This document shows, one piece after another, positions 21,438-32,675 of a DNA stretch of 64,000 nt; the stretch's first letter is position 1, and each line of letters starts with the position of its first letter. Under the pieces are notes generated by a model, which ran no database searches, was not told the origin of the DNA, and was given only the letters and a program-made list of their open reading frames with translations. The stretch comes from Brachypterus glaber (taxonomy: Eukaryota > Arthropoda > Insecta > Coleoptera > Kateretidae), in the NCBI GenBank assembly GCA_958510825.1, contig OY294044.1, forward strand, positions 77,918,895 through 77,982,894, in the 5' to 3' direction. A program made the translations under genes and the position numbers.

Positions 21438-22336
21438 ACGCTGATTCTGAACACAAATTAAGTTTTAGTAAATGGCCAGCGTGCACAGTGGTTAATCCTG
21501 TTAGAGGTCTACACATTTTTTTATTTTTTTATTTTTGTAAGATTATACAGGGTAATCCAGAATTCCCGCACTTGTCATTTTTCTCGAAAATGATAAGGGA
21601 TATTATTAAAAATCAGGAACCTTGTTTTATAGTCTCACCTATACTACAAGATAAATACCATATGACGCTTTCATAATACTTCTTGGCGACCTCTATATTT
21701 TTCCCCATGGTAAACGATTTTTTATTTATGATCTTTAGTTCAATTTCATGTCTTTTTTTCTGCGCTCATTTGTTTTCTAGTTATGAGCTATCAAAATTTA
21801 CTTAATTTTTTTTAACCATTGCAGATTTAAAAAAGTTTTAAATGTGTTACTTTTAGCTTTATAAATACTAATTAATTTTAATAACCAAACAATTTAAAGG
21901 TCCTAAGTGCCATCATAAGACTTATCTTTCTTTTTCTTAAATAAAGGTAAATTTTTATATGCTTAATTTTATTAATAAACCCTGGTATAGTATTAACAAT
22001 AAACTGTTGTCATGGAAATATTTACCAAGAATTTGAGATGACATTTGTGAATGAAATGACGAGGGCGGGAATTCTGGATCACCCTGTACCTACTCTTCCG
22101 TAGGTACATCTCGAAATTCGGTTATGGCCTATTTATATGTAGTCAGCAAAGTAGAGTATTTTGTAAACACCAATACACATCCATGCCCCAGGCGGGATTC
22201 TACACATTATAAAACAAGTAACAGTAAAATCTGAGGTGCATTATCTTTCGGAACTTAGGACCTCAGATTCAACAGGATTAAGTCTTGGTTTGCGTTGGCA
22301 ACTCACTTAAACTTAATTTGTGTTCAGGAACAGCGT
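21438..22336. mobile_element. Outer inverted-repeat element with a nested insertion
   Basis: The left end ACGCTGATTCTGAACACAAA plus TTAAGTTTTAGT, GCCA and TTAATCCTGTTAGAGGTC is mirrored at the right by GACCTCAGATTCAACAGGAT, ACTTAAACTTAATTTGTG and TTCAGGAACAGCGT. Arms are about 70 bp with mismatches. The element at 21546-22088 is nested inside. Confidence 0.65.
21546..22088. mobile_element. TACAGGGTAATCC-type MITE, nested
   Basis: Termini TACAGGGTAATCCAGAATTC and GAATTCTGGATCACCCTGTA are near-perfect inverses, followed inside by CCCGC / GCGGG. The left 330 bp matches 57080-57445. No transposase frame. Target duplication unclear. Confidence 0.75.
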
Positions 22337-23188
22337 GTTCTGGTGTTGAAGTTAAAATCTATGTCAAAACTTTATAAGACATTAAAACATAAGTATAAAC
22401 ACATAGGCGCGTTTCTTATGGAAACTGGCTTTTGGTCAAAAATTCTGAATTTTTAGTTTGATGTAGTTTTCATCAAAAGCTTCCATTGACCCAACTTGAT
22501 CTGACGGTTAGTTTTTGTGTTATAGGTCAAAAAGTCAAAAACAGTAAAATTTTAATTTTCTTTTATAAACTGAAATAAACTTTACATCAGGTTTTGTTCT
22601 TATTATATGAATAAAAAAACTAAAATTATATTTTTCGTTTAAAATAAAGGTAAAAATTAAAAAAAATACTTCTAAATATGGCAAAGGCGACACCTCATTA
22701 TGAAAAAAAAAGAGAAATAACGGTCAGATTTTCTTAATAATATGTAAAATGAAATAATTTACATTAAAATCTTGATAAATTACTCCTAGTTCGAATCCAG
22801 CTAGCACCATATAAGCTTTTTTATGTTTTTTCCTGGGAATATGCTTGGATCCTATACAGGATTATTCACCTAACATAAATCACTCTTATTATGACGTTAT
22901 TATTAAAGTGATGAAAATAAAATTTATACCAGTTAATAATGGACCCAATAAGCTACAAGTGTGCTCAAACAAAGTTTTCTACTAGCTTTTTTCAACAAAA
23001 ATACTCATTTTAATTATTATTTTAAATAAAATAATATAATAGTAAAATATTCGTTATATTTTCTTAAATGGTTAAAAAATGTTTAATAATATCAATTAAA
23101 AAAAATAGTTTTAGTTTCAGAAAGTTTATAAAGTTAATTTTTATTTTTTTTTATATTACCTTACAGATGTTAAATATATGCAATAAAT
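22337..23188. other. Intergenic, possible SINE trace
   Basis: AT-rich with no coding frame. AGTTCGAATCC at about 22788 matches the RNA polymerase III B-box consensus except its first base, but no A box or tRNA fold was found. Confidence 0.35.
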
Positions 23189-23240
23189 ATAGGAAAGACG
23201 CCTAATTTCGGATGGTTTCCTAATTGGGATACACTGACAA
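23189..23240 (+). repeat. Fragment of the GCCTAATTTCGGA family
   Basis: ATAGGAAAGACGCCTAATTT CGG matches the left terminus of the element at 24319-25225. No second end was found nearby. Confidence 0.5.
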
Positions 23241-23431
23241 TGACTACAATCTCACAATGTCATATGAAACCTTGTTATTCTGATACGACAAGTTACTAGA
23301 ACACTAATAATTTGAATAAGAACTTGTAAATTACTTTTAAATACAACCCAATAAATAATATAAATTATTTTGTTTTTAAAAATATTTTAAAAAATAATTA
23401 ATGTATTTTTTTAAGACAACAAATAAATTGG

Positions 23432-23743
23432 TCAAATTAACTTGCAATTTGGATTCATTACTATGGCACCTGAGCTTAAAATAATTAAGTTTAAATATAA
23501 TTATATAATTACTTCTAGTCGGATCGAGGTATTCATTTACCGGGGTCTCGAAAAAATTAGAATTAAAAAACTATTTTTCAAGGTAAATTAAAACTTGAAA
23601 CTATATTTGTCTAACCGGTTTGTGACTACGATAACTCAAAAAACTTCAAATTTGGATCATAGGTTCCTTATCCAAAGTTTACGGCTGGGGTTGGGACAAT
23701 TTTTTCGAAAAAATTCAATTGGGGAAGGGCATCAAAGTTATTG
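23432..23743 (+). repeat. Dispersed direct repeat, copy 2
   Basis: Second copy of 20675-20995 in the same orientation, 2.76 kb away. After the shared end at ATCAAAGTTAT, this copy continues into CpG-containing sequence (GACCGCGCGACTAAACTCG). The 102-codon frame across it is not recognisable. Confidence 0.8.
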
Positions 23744-24318
23744 GTTTACAAGTGTAGACCGCGCGACTAAACTCGTAACTAAAACACGCGCTCCTAACGA
23801 AGGGTTAGTTTCCGTTTTATTTTTTCCAAATAAAATTAACTTTAGACAAGCTATTATTTTTCTGTGTGTAGCGAAGCAGAAAGAAAATATCCAAAAAAAC
23901 TAATAGAAAAAAGTGGGAAAAGCGAAGTTATTTATGCGTTTTGAATGCGTCTTAAGGTATATATCCACGTCCAATTAGCATCGTCGGTTAGAAAGTCGCG
24001 CTGAAGTTATTTGGCAATTTGTTAGTCGTTAAAATTCCCAGCTGTCTAGATCTGTCATTTACCGCTCGGTTGACAAGCGGTAAAAGAGAAAAGGCAAACA
24101 TGTGTCCCAGTCTATGAAATTATAAATAAGATATTCATAGCTGAAATTACTAGACATGCATATGAGAAAGTGATCGCTATTTCAAAGGAAAGAATCAATT
24201 TTATAAAGTCTTTTTTAAAAAACAAGCCGTGAAGATATTTGCGATATACTTGAAAAAATTTTATATTTTTGTGCTCCTGCGCGCACTTCATTTTTTATAC
24301 TGCATTATAGTAAAACTA
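23744..24318. other. Intergenic, nothing recognised
   Basis: Slightly GC-richer near 23750-24070. No supported gene or repeat. Confidence 0.35.
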
Positions 24319-25225
24319 TAGAGGAAAGTCGCCTAATTTCGGATACCATTTACAATGTATTCAATATTTAATACTCGGTATTACTTTTTGATATTTTTTT
24401 GATATAACCAGATACAACTTATTATAGCGAACCAGGATTTATTATAAAAGCAATTTTATTACAGTTTATTTTTTCCAAAAAACACGGTTAAAAAAAATCA
24501 GCGCATTTTTGTGCATTTGAAAAAGGGCTCCTAATTTCGGACATATCCGAAAAAATTTTTTCAAGAGTAGATCTGCATCCCATTGCTTATGTTTCTTGTT
24601 ATTCCTTCACATTTAAGACTTAATTTAATCATTAAGCGATTTTCTACGAAATACTATAGGAACTATAATTTTAGATTCCCAATTTCGAATATCTTAGTAT
24701 CTTAGGTAATTTTCGTTTTTTCAAAATTGTTTATCTTAGTTTGTTGTATCATTATAAAAATAATAATTAATGGTTGGTTATCCTGAATAATAATTACCTT
24801 GCGGATATCCGAAATTGGGAATCAAATGCACAAAAATGGTCTATCCGAAATTAGGCAACTTTCTGCTTTTTAGATTAGAAATTTGTAGAATGTTTACGTT
24901 TTCAAATTGCTTAATTATGAATAGTGGATCAACTTAACTAACATCATAACTTACCCAAGACAGAATCACGAACTTTTATAACGATTATTTATAAAATAAA
25001 CAAGCATAATAATGCAACTGAGCACAAAACTGCCATTTGCAATATAAACGATTTGTGCTGCCATTTAAAGGGGAGAAGCTCTACTGTTATCATATTACAG
25101 GACGGATTTAGTTTGACTTTTGGCTTCACATAGAAGTAGGTTTCTGTTTACCTTTGCAGACAGTACCTTAAATACACTACTATCCGAAATTTGGAAACCA
25201 TCCGAAATTAGGCGCATTTCCTCTA
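24319..25225. mobile_element. 907-bp TIR element with GCCTAATTTCGGA repeats
   Basis: The left end TAGAGGAAAGTCGCCTAATT TCGGAT mirrors ATCCGAAATTAGGCGCATTT CCTCTA at the right. The core CCTAATTTCGGA or its inverse recurs inside near 24527, 24810, 24840 and 25175, so the motif is both terminal and subterminal. No coding frame. Confidence 0.75.
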
Positions 25226-25370
25226 CTTAGTTTCGTTAATTTGTAACATAAACTCATAATTATGGCCGGTTTTCTGTGCGAACTATCTGAGAAAAGTAAT
25301 TAATTATAATAATTAATTATTTATTATACATACAGTGCGGTCCAAGAGTTAAGATCCAAGAGTTCAGATA

Positions 25371-26005
25371 TACAGAGTAATCAATAACTGGCATGCCAAA
25401 ATTTAAGAGGTGATTCTGCATCCAATAATATTAAAAAAAAGTTCCTATAAAGGTTGGTCCGGAAATGAGCACTAAGGGAGCTACGGCCCTTTAAAATTGT
25501 AATAAAAATAAGGTTTTTAATTAATAACTCTGGCTAGAACGCCGAGCTTTTGCATGTATACTAGTATTAATAAGGGCAATAAGTTTATGTTAATTTATTT
25601 TTTTTTTTAATTTATCCAGAGGCGTCCCTAGACGGAAAAATGTATTAGGCTTAACACATTTTTGACCCAAACTTTTTTAAGTGTACTTTTCTTGGACTTT
25701 TTGCAAAAAATATGGATTCCTTGAGTAAAAATACATAAACAATGTCATATAGTGTACACTGTAGGAGCAACCGTTTTTAAAAAAAGCAATTAAGAGGAGG
25801 TAACATTTTGTGCCACCAAAAACGTTACTTTTTAAAAGGCTATTACTTCTTTAATATTAAATTTAGGTGTTTTAGTGAAGAATTCTTTTTTACTCAGTTT
25901 TAAATGAAGAATCACCGGACCAACCTTTATAGAAACATTTTTTCATATTTTTGGATGTAAAATCACCTCTTAAATTTTGGCATGGCAGTTACTAATCACC
26001 CTGTA
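25371..26005. mobile_element. TACAGGGTTATTC-family foldback, copy 1
   Basis: Ends TACAGAGTAATCAATAACTG and CAGTTACTAATCACCCTGTA. Arms share AATTTAAGAGGTGATT and CTATAAAGGTTGGTCCGG. The interior (GCATGTATACTAGTATTAAT, AAGGGCAATAAGT) matches 33476-34185 throughout. No coding frame. Confidence 0.75.
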
Positions 26006-26265
26006 GATTTTAAATTTAGAACACTTAAATAAGACTTAGACTATGATTCTTTATATATTTGATATTTTCAGCTTTTAAAATTTGAGCAGGGGGCATGGGG
26101 GATTTTTTTTTAATAAAAAGTGGTCCAGTAAGTCGTGTCACATCTTAAAGGTTATAAAGGTCTCTATTTGACTATACAGGGTGTTTCTTAATGACGTGCT
26201 AATATTTCAGGGTGTGATTCCTTACCCAAAAATAAGAAGTTCCTATAAGCGTATGTCCTAAAACG
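26006..26265. other. Intergenic; lone TACAGGGTGTTTC end
   Basis: TATACAGGGTGTTTCTTAAT at about 26174 looks like one terminus of a TACAGGG-type element without its partner. Confidence 0.35.
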
Positions 26266-26625
26266 ACGTAAGGAAAATCCCAACAAAAATCTTGACAATT
26301 GTGACAAAATCGTGAGAAATAGTAAGGAAGATCTCAAAGAAATTGTGAGGAATATGCCAATAAAAATCGTGAAGAAATAGTGAGAAATCGTGAGGAAAAT
26401 CCCAACAAAAATCTTGACTATTGTGACAAAATCGTGAGAAATCGTGAGGAAGATCTCATGAGAAATCGTGAGGAATATCCCATAAAAATCGTGACGAAAT
26501 CGTGAGAAATCGTGAGGAAAATCCCAACAAAAATCGTGACAATTGGGAGGAAATCGGGAAAAATCGTAAGGAAAATCCCAACAAAAATCGTGACAGTTGT
26601 AACAAAAATTCATGGGTTTCTAGCC
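26266..26625. repeat. Minisatellite (GAGAAATCGTGAGGAAAATC units)
   Basis: Degenerate copies of AATCGTGAGGAAAATCCCAA and CAAAAATCGTGACAATTG, unit roughly 35-70 bp. They create a 141-codon minus-strand frame with Phe/His/Asp-rich repeats that is a repeat translation, not a gene. Confidence 0.8.
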
Positions 26626-26673
26626 ATAAGACATTTCCAATGTCAACATTAAATTTATGTAACGCTCGAATTG

Positions 26674-26758
26674 AGTTCTCGGCTGGGATCATTATTGATA
26701 TCGTAAGCGTATCATAAAGTTCTCGGCTGGGATCATTGAGTTCTCGGCTGGGATCATT
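26674..26758. repeat. Three direct copies of GTTCTCGGCTGGGATCATT
   Basis: Identical 19-mers begin near 26674, 26719 and 26740. A related short tandem (CATTGGTCATAAT) follows at about 26930. Function unknown. Confidence 0.75.
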
Positions 26759-27197
26759 GTTAAATACGTTCTACTGTACAAGTAAAGCAAAACCGTGATA
26801 ACATTAATATGTGACGTTTACGAAAGTTGTAGTTTTCAGTTCAAGTAAAATATAAAATAAAAACTTCTGTATCAATGTTTCATTTTTGTGACTAAAGTGA
26901 AAGGAGGAATAGATTTTTGTATAATTGTAGTCATTGGTCATAATCATTGGTCATAATCATTGGTTATCCTTGGACCTGATTTTAAATAAAATACCAAAAG
27001 CGTAGCATTTTAGCGTGAATCAAAATAAACTAATTTCCACCGTCAATAAATTAGCTAATTAAAAGTTTTGACATCAATCTATTGTTTTTTCGTTTGGGAC
27101 GCTTTTATTCTATATTTGTGTATGACAAGCGAATGCCAATTAAAAATTATTACTTCGGCTTAAAAGTGCCAAAGTATTGTATTCACGTCAACATGCA
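26759..27197. other. Intergenic, nothing recognised
   Basis: No coding frame and no paired repeat beyond the short tandems already listed. Confidence 0.4.
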
Positions 27198-27600
27198 ACA
27201 TTAGGGTGGACCTTAGTTTTTTTATTAGGTATCTTAAAATTTTTATTTAGGTGTAACTAGAAAATTCTGAAAATATGAGAATGATCAAAGTCCTAATTGG
27301 GCCCCTAATATTCATAAAACTACACATAAATCGTAAAAAATGTTAAAATTGTCTATAATTTTTTTATAAGTAAAAAATTTAAAGGGCCTGAAATATTATT
27401 TTTTCTTTTTGAGCATACAAAATTATGTGCCAAATTTCAAAATGATCAAAAGATTCTAACCCGTGTCGAAAATCTGCTAAAGGTGCCCCAACACTAAAAT
27501 TTACAAATTTCTACAATAAATGTGAGTCAAACGGTAAACAAGCAAATTTTAAAATGTATCAAACCGACCTGAAATTATTTTTCTTTAATACATTCTAATA
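27198..27600 (+). repeat. Half copy of the ACATTAGGGTGGACC foldback family
   Basis: It matches the left arm and part of the interior of 39036-39789: ACATTAGGGTGGACCT, AACTAGAAAATTCTG, TGTGCCAAATTTCAAAATGA and ATGTGAGTCAAACG. The right half is absent. Confidence 0.7.
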
Positions 27601-27656
27601 ATTATTGTTGCCTAGCTTGCAGCCTCCCCACCCTTACTACTACCACTACTACTACT

Positions 27657-27660
27657 ATAT

Positions 27661-27711
<51 letters not shown>
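27657..27711. repeat. TA microsatellite
   Basis: A nearly uninterrupted TA run that abuts the inverted duplication of the LINE fragment. It could be the target site of the LINE or a spacer formed during insertion. Confidence 0.9.
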
Positions 27712-27846
27712 AACCTGGCTATCATCAGCGTAAAAGTGATAAAGGCAATATTCTAACACTTCAGGAAAACAAGTATATATACTTCTTGTTTTCCTGAAGT
27801 GTTAGAATATTGCCTTTATCACTTTTACGCTGATGATAGCCAGGTT
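27712..27846. repeat. 135-bp inverted duplication of the LINE YADD region
   Basis: AACCTGGCTATCATCAGCG through CACTTCAGGAAAACAAG is exactly mirrored by CTTGTTTTCCTGAAGTG through CCAGGTT. Arms are about 58-60 bp around a short TA-rich centre. The right arm is coding sequence of the adjoining LINE (FYADDSQ). The left arm is the same segment inverted. Confidence 0.85.
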
Positions 27847-28885
27847 TACTTTTCTTTTAAAATTAATGATGAGCATTACAATAATAAAATATCTTCTGAT
27901 TTACAAAAATTAATTGCAATCTCCAATAGTCATAAGCTAAAAATTAATGTGAATAAATCAACAATGATGTTGTTTGGAAATCAAGCCAAAATCAATCAGG
28001 TTAAAAATTTGGTAAATATTACAATTAATGGTGTTGCTTTAGAGATTGTAGATTGTGCTAAAAATCTAGGAGTATTGTTAGACTCAAAATTAAGTTTTTC
28101 TAGTCATATTACAAGTATGCTACAAAAGGCTTACTATAAACTAAAAATGCTGTATGCTAATCGGCACATTTTTACCCAAAATTTCAAAAAAGTTTTATGT
28201 GACTCTATTATACTTTCAAACTTTAATTATTGTGATTCTGTCTACGATATGTACTTAAATGAAGTTGATAAAAGAAGAATACAAAGAATGCAAAAATTCA
28301 GGTCTCCGCCTCATTTATGGAGTTCGCAGAAGAGCACATATCTCATCTATCGTATCTAAGGCAATCAGGTTGGCTCAATATGTCTAATCGAAGAAAATTA
28401 CATAAGCTTTGTTTGTATCATAAAATTATTAAAACTAAGTCCCCATCTTATCTTTACAATAAAATTAGGTTTAGAGATGATGTTCATAACATCCTTACTC
28501 GTCATAGAGGGTTAATTGATCCACCTGAACGTAACACGGAATTTTTTAGGAAATCTTTTACGTTTGATATTTATACATTATACTCTAAACTACCACAAAA
28601 TATAAAAAATAGTTCGATTTCTAGAGCTAAATTTCTAATAAAAGCCAGGTTACTAAATGAACAAAATAGTTAAATATTAATTAGTACGTGTAGGTACTTA
28701 ATTACCATTATATGATCCCTTTACTTTGCTGTTTACTAATATTTTTTACAATTTTCGGGGCCAGGGAAGGAATGAGATGCAAATCTTAATCTGGTCCTTT
28801 GAACTCATTAGCCTAGGTATTATTGTAATTTTATTTTTTTTTGTTATTTTATGCTAATTGGTTCAATAAATGTATTATTATTACT
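27790..28885 (+). pseudogene. 5'-truncated LINE reverse transcriptase and 3' UTR
   Basis: It begins in the RT palm with FYADDSQVYFSF, then LKINVNKSTMMLFGN, LGVLLDSKLSFSSHI and a C-terminal region ending RAKFLIKARLLN at 28673. One frameshift lies near 28302; the continuation is in the frame reading LSYLRQSGWLNMSNRRKLH. The 3' UTR ends in CAATAAATG and a TTA-repeat tail at about 28885. Everything upstream of motif C is missing. CR1/L2-like by motif spacing (inference). Confidence 0.85.
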
Positions 28886-29031
28886 ACTTCTAATAATTAA
28901 AATTTATTCATAATATTTATTAAAATGATTTTACCAAAACCAAACGAGCTAAGCGCAAAATAAAGGCTCCTAAAAGTAGGTACATTGTACATTGATTTTG
29001 ATATAATTTTGTATAATTAAGTTGGCTGATT

Positions 29032-29185
29032 AGGGAACGTTCAAGTATTACGTAACGCAAATTTTGATAATTTTGGACCCCCCCCCCCCCCTGTAACGCT
29101 ATTTTCCTATACCATTAACATGGGCGTAACACTCCAAAATGACCCCCCCCCCCTAGGAGCGTTACGTAATACTTGAACGTTCCCT
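29032..29185. mobile_element. Complete 154-bp poly-C MITE
   Basis: Terminal repeats AGGGAACGTTCAAGTATTAC and GTAATACTTGAACGTTCCCT are exact inverses, extended by GTAACGC / GCGTTAC. Inside each arm is a C run of 11-14. A truncated relative is at 2299-2372. No coding capacity. Confidence 0.85.
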
Positions 29186-29440
29186 TATAGGACAAAACAC
29201 AAAAAAAGCAGTTTTCGGTATCCTTTTTGCAATAGGTTTTGAACGGTTTGACTTAAATTTAAGGTCTCTAGATCAAAGCGTTTTAAATTTATTGCAAAAA
29301 AGGCCAAACAATAACGGTTAACCGTTAACCGGTTGTACCCACTTCGTTTTTTACGAAAATAGTATGAACTTTACTTATACTAATATCAAAAAATGTAATA
29401 TTTTTATGACAGGTAGTTAGTTATTTAACAATAAAAAACG

Positions 29441-30170
29441 GAATAGTATATTCTATAACTAGTATGAAATAGACAATATTCCGCGTGAGCGGAAAGTTTG
29501 TCATACGAGCCGGTAGGCAAGTATGACGGTCCCGCGAGTGCCGAATGACTATTCCATACGTGTTGTAGATTATACTTTTTCTTCGACTGCAAATATGAAA
29601 CACTGTATGGCTTTAAACTGCGGACAAGGTAAAAAAAATGATTTTTGTGACTCAACATTGTAAATGCAACAAAACACATATTTTTAAATAATGCAATTAA
29701 TGTTATTTAGAAATTTTATCAAATCAGTACTTAAAAAATATTTTTATTTAATTTTAGGACATATTTACAAATTATAATGCAAAAATTGAAGGTTATGTCA
29801 GAGTGTTATGACAGATATCAGGTTTAAATCAGGTTTAAATATTTAACAATAGATGGAAGAGTTTTAATTTTTTTAACTTAATTGATAAAAAGCTGGTCAA
29901 ATATTAAGAAAAACTAATAAACTTTATGTAATTTTAACCCAAAACTTTAAATTGCATTACATTTTTCAATGTTTCATGGCAAAATATATATATATATATA
30001 TATTTTTGGTAATTTTGCTAAAGTTTTCTTTACTTTCATAAACAAGAGATGGCACTACATGTGCTCATTCTAACACTTGATACGGAATATTCATACCATA
30101 TCTAGAGCTAGAATGGATTCATTCTGTGTGAAAAGTGTGTGTATTTGCTTACATTCTAAAGCAGTAGTAA
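29441..30170 (+). repeat. 0.7-kb repeat, copy 1 (promoter-like cassette plus exon)
   Basis: It starts GAATAGTATATTCTATAACT AGTATG, then a hairpin-rich CpG segment (TTCCGCGTGAGCGGAA, GGTCCCGCGAGTGCC), then TTTTTCTTCGACTGCAAATA. It ends in GTGTATTTGCTTACATTCTA. The reverse-complement copy is at 37441-38091. The layout, cassette then ATG then splice donor, looks like the 5' end of a transposon gene. Confidence 0.7.
29595..29628 (+). pseudogene. Possible THAP-like first exon in repeat copy 1
   Basis: ATG reads MKHCMALNCGQ and stops at a GGACAAG/GTAAAA splice-donor-like junction. Cys-x4-Cys at the start is THAP-like but weak. In the second copy (minus strand near 37983) the ATG has become ATT, so that one is dead. 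Confidence 0.25.
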
Positions 30171-31200
30171 AAAAATATCTACTATACAAGCTTGCAACTG
30201 TTCATCTAATTTTTATTAGTTACGTAGACCTAAACATGTTTATAATTGAAAATTACTTTTTTAGCATTAATTATTTTTCTGTTCCTTCATTGCTTTATTT
30301 TTTGCATGATTTCGCTAACTTTTTATGATTTTTTGATTTCATAACAGTAATTATTAAAAATTAATTAAATATTATTAAAAAGTTATTTGTATTTTCTTAA
30401 ATATTTGACTTATTAATTTGCTCATTTACACATTATCTCAGTTGAAACAATTTCAAAAATTATTTTGAATTGTATCTCCTCATCTGTTCTTGAAATAGTG
30501 TGCGGAAAGCGAATTGAGACAGATTATTCTAATTTTTTAAATTTTATTAAAAATTGTTAATTGGTTAAAAATTGTAACGTTTATTTTGGTAATCTTACCA
30601 TAATAATGCTAAAAACCTTAACACGTATTTATACAGGTACGTAATTATTTATATTCAAGGTAAATCGTAAAAATGTTGATAGAATTAAATATTTTTAGAC
30701 ACCAACTTTCAAAAATATAAAATATAAATATTTGATAATTTTTATTTTTATTTATTTTATTTTATTTTATTTTATTTTATTTTATTTATTTATACTAATT
30801 TTTGGGACCTTGTTTATAAAATTAATGTAGATAATTATTTAATAATTACCTAGATAAAGTACCTTTTAAGCAGGGCGGTAGCTATGGGAAAGGGACGGGG
30901 AGAGAGCCTACCCCAACTATATTTAATCGGTTAAAAATATAAAAGCAATAGTGGGAAAGTTTTTGTCGAGTACCTACATAAAATGTGTACTTTTTTTACA
31001 TTCTTACACATTCTTATAATGCCATTTTAAGTAAGCAGTTACCATTCTAAAGACAGTTTTACGACTCTAAACATTCGTTTTGCGAGAAGTTGTTTACTCA
31101 GAGAAAATATATCAAGCGTAATTTTTATTCAAATTGTGCTAAAATCGTGCTCTATATGAAAGATAAGCCATTTCAACAAATTACCATCTAGAAATATGAT
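30171..31200. other. Intergenic with TTTTA microsatellite
   Basis: AT-rich. A TTTTA-unit run spans about 30743-30793. No coding frame with similarity. Confidence 0.5.
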
Positions 31201-31517
31201 GGATATACAGGGTTATACAAAATGCTAGCACAAATTATGTTTGGCATCTCACCCATAAGAAAATATTTTTTCTTCAAGAGTACTAAAATGTTCATATTTT
31301 ATAACTGAACACACTAGTTAGAAGTTATCTATTTTTTTACAGTAAAAAAAGGAGTTTATTGTTGTACGCCGTAAAAAAAGTTAGTTAGCAAAACGACCAC
31401 TGGCGGCAGCACTCTTTGACTTTGATGACAGCCATACTTCAAACTTGTTTGTTTATTATGTAGATAGGTGGTTGACTCGAGATTCTGTGCAAAAACCTTG
31501 AGTGAAATTGATTAAAA
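31201..31517. other. Possible 5' flank of the 31518 fragment
   Basis: It starts with a lone TATACAGGGTTATACAAAAT terminus, then AAACGACCACTGGCGGCAGC and CTTGTTTGTTTATTATGTAG. This could be the upstream region of the recombinase-like fragment. Confidence 0.3.
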
Positions 31518-31646
31518 ATGATTGAAGAAAAATATATGGTTTATACACCTACAAATCTCTCCGAAATTGCAAATGCTACATTAGACAACTTACCATTGAA
31601 ATCGCGAAAAGTGTACGATTTAGCCTACGAAAAAAATTTAAAATGA
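31518..31646 (+). pseudogene. Short fragment resembling a tyrosine-recombinase N-terminus
   Basis: A 42-codon frame ends ATLDNLPLKSRKVYDLAYEK then NLK and a stop. The pattern LP-x-KS-x-K-x-Y-x-x-AY is typical of the SAM-like DNA-binding start of Crypton-type tyrosine recombinases and KDZ/ZMYM-like relatives. The usual next residues (F-x-x-W) are replaced by a stop, and no catalytic R-H-R-Y region follows. If the similarity is right, this is a truncated relic. A chance match is possible. Confidence 0.35.
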
Positions 31647-32630
31647 GCTAAGGAAGGTTTAAGTTTATTTCGAAAGGGTTTTATTGGCCCATTTTAATAA
31701 AAAAAACATACTTTGTTACTGAATAAATTAAATTCAAACATTAATATTTAAAAAATATATATAGGATGCTTGAAGAAAAAATAGTATGTTTCACTCAGAG
31801 GAAAAGTCCTTTTTTACTCACTACTCAGACTAGCTTTACTTTTCCTCTTAGTAAAACAATATTTTTATTTTATTATTTTTAAAATACTGATGAAATAAAC
31901 TTTTTTGATGAGAACATAGATAGCTTATACATTTTAACTGCAATATTTCCATAAGAACGGCGAATTTTAATAATCGGATTTTTTGGAAAAATTCTGGAAT
32001 TTTTCCACTTACGTCACTGTTAATAACTTTAATTAATTAGTTAAGAATTAATAAACTATGTTGTTTAGCTATATTATTATTCTCAATAAAGCTATTCTCT
32101 TGAATGTGTTTTTTCCACTCGGTATGTTCTCGATCAAAATTTATCACATGCATACAAATTTCCTATGGAAAAATTAAAAATAAATATTCTGTAGCCTTTT
32201 TTTTTTGTAAAAAGCTTTCGTGTATGTCTCTAAGAAAAAACTCTCTTTCCTCGAAATTAAAAGTAGTTTTGATTAATGTGATAAATTTTTTCATATAATC
32301 TGACAATACTATGATTTAGAAGCTATGAGTCATCTTTTGTCACCTTTTTTAGCTTTTATCATAGATAAACTGGCGTTGCGTTCTTGTAGAGTGGGGACAG
32401 CCATCTTGCGGTCACTTCTAGTCATATGCTACGCTCATGAACGCAAAAACAGCTATCTTATCCCCGAGGTATGGTTATCAATGTAAATCGCAAAGACTAC
32501 ATTTCTTCAGGTACTTGTAAAATTGGAGAAAGGGTTTAATTTTTTATCTGCGACTTTTTTGTATTTTATTATAGGTACATTAAGACTAAAGAAAATTAAT
32601 AAAAAGGTTCTCTGTTGTTAAATAGTATAC
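31647..32630. other. Intergenic; one short hairpin
   Basis: TTTCACTCAGAGGAAAAG pairs loosely with CTTTTCCTCTTAGTAAAA across about 30 nt (31789-31852). The rest shows nothing recognisable. Confidence 0.35.
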
Positions 32631-32675
32631 CCTATAATATAGCCCCATATATGCTATAGGGCTATATTATAGGTT
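32631..32675. repeat. Hairpin, perfect 15-bp arms
   Basis: CCTATAATATAGCCC and GGGCTATATTATAGG flank CATATATGCTATA-like loop sequence. AT-rich. Confidence 0.6.

Noticed and set aside
22785..22815. tRNA or tRNA-derived SINE (AGTTCGAATCC, then GCACCA)
   Set aside because: The B-box-like match stands alone. The T stem does not pair and there is no A box or anticodon arm at the right distance.
26188..26613. 141-codon minus-strand frame rich in Phe, His and Asp
   Set aside because: Translation of a minisatellite with unit length near a multiple of three. No non-repetitive domain.
27613..27711. CRISPR-like or telomeric array
   Set aside because: Plain ACT/TA microsatellite in eukaryotic DNA; no spaced repeats.
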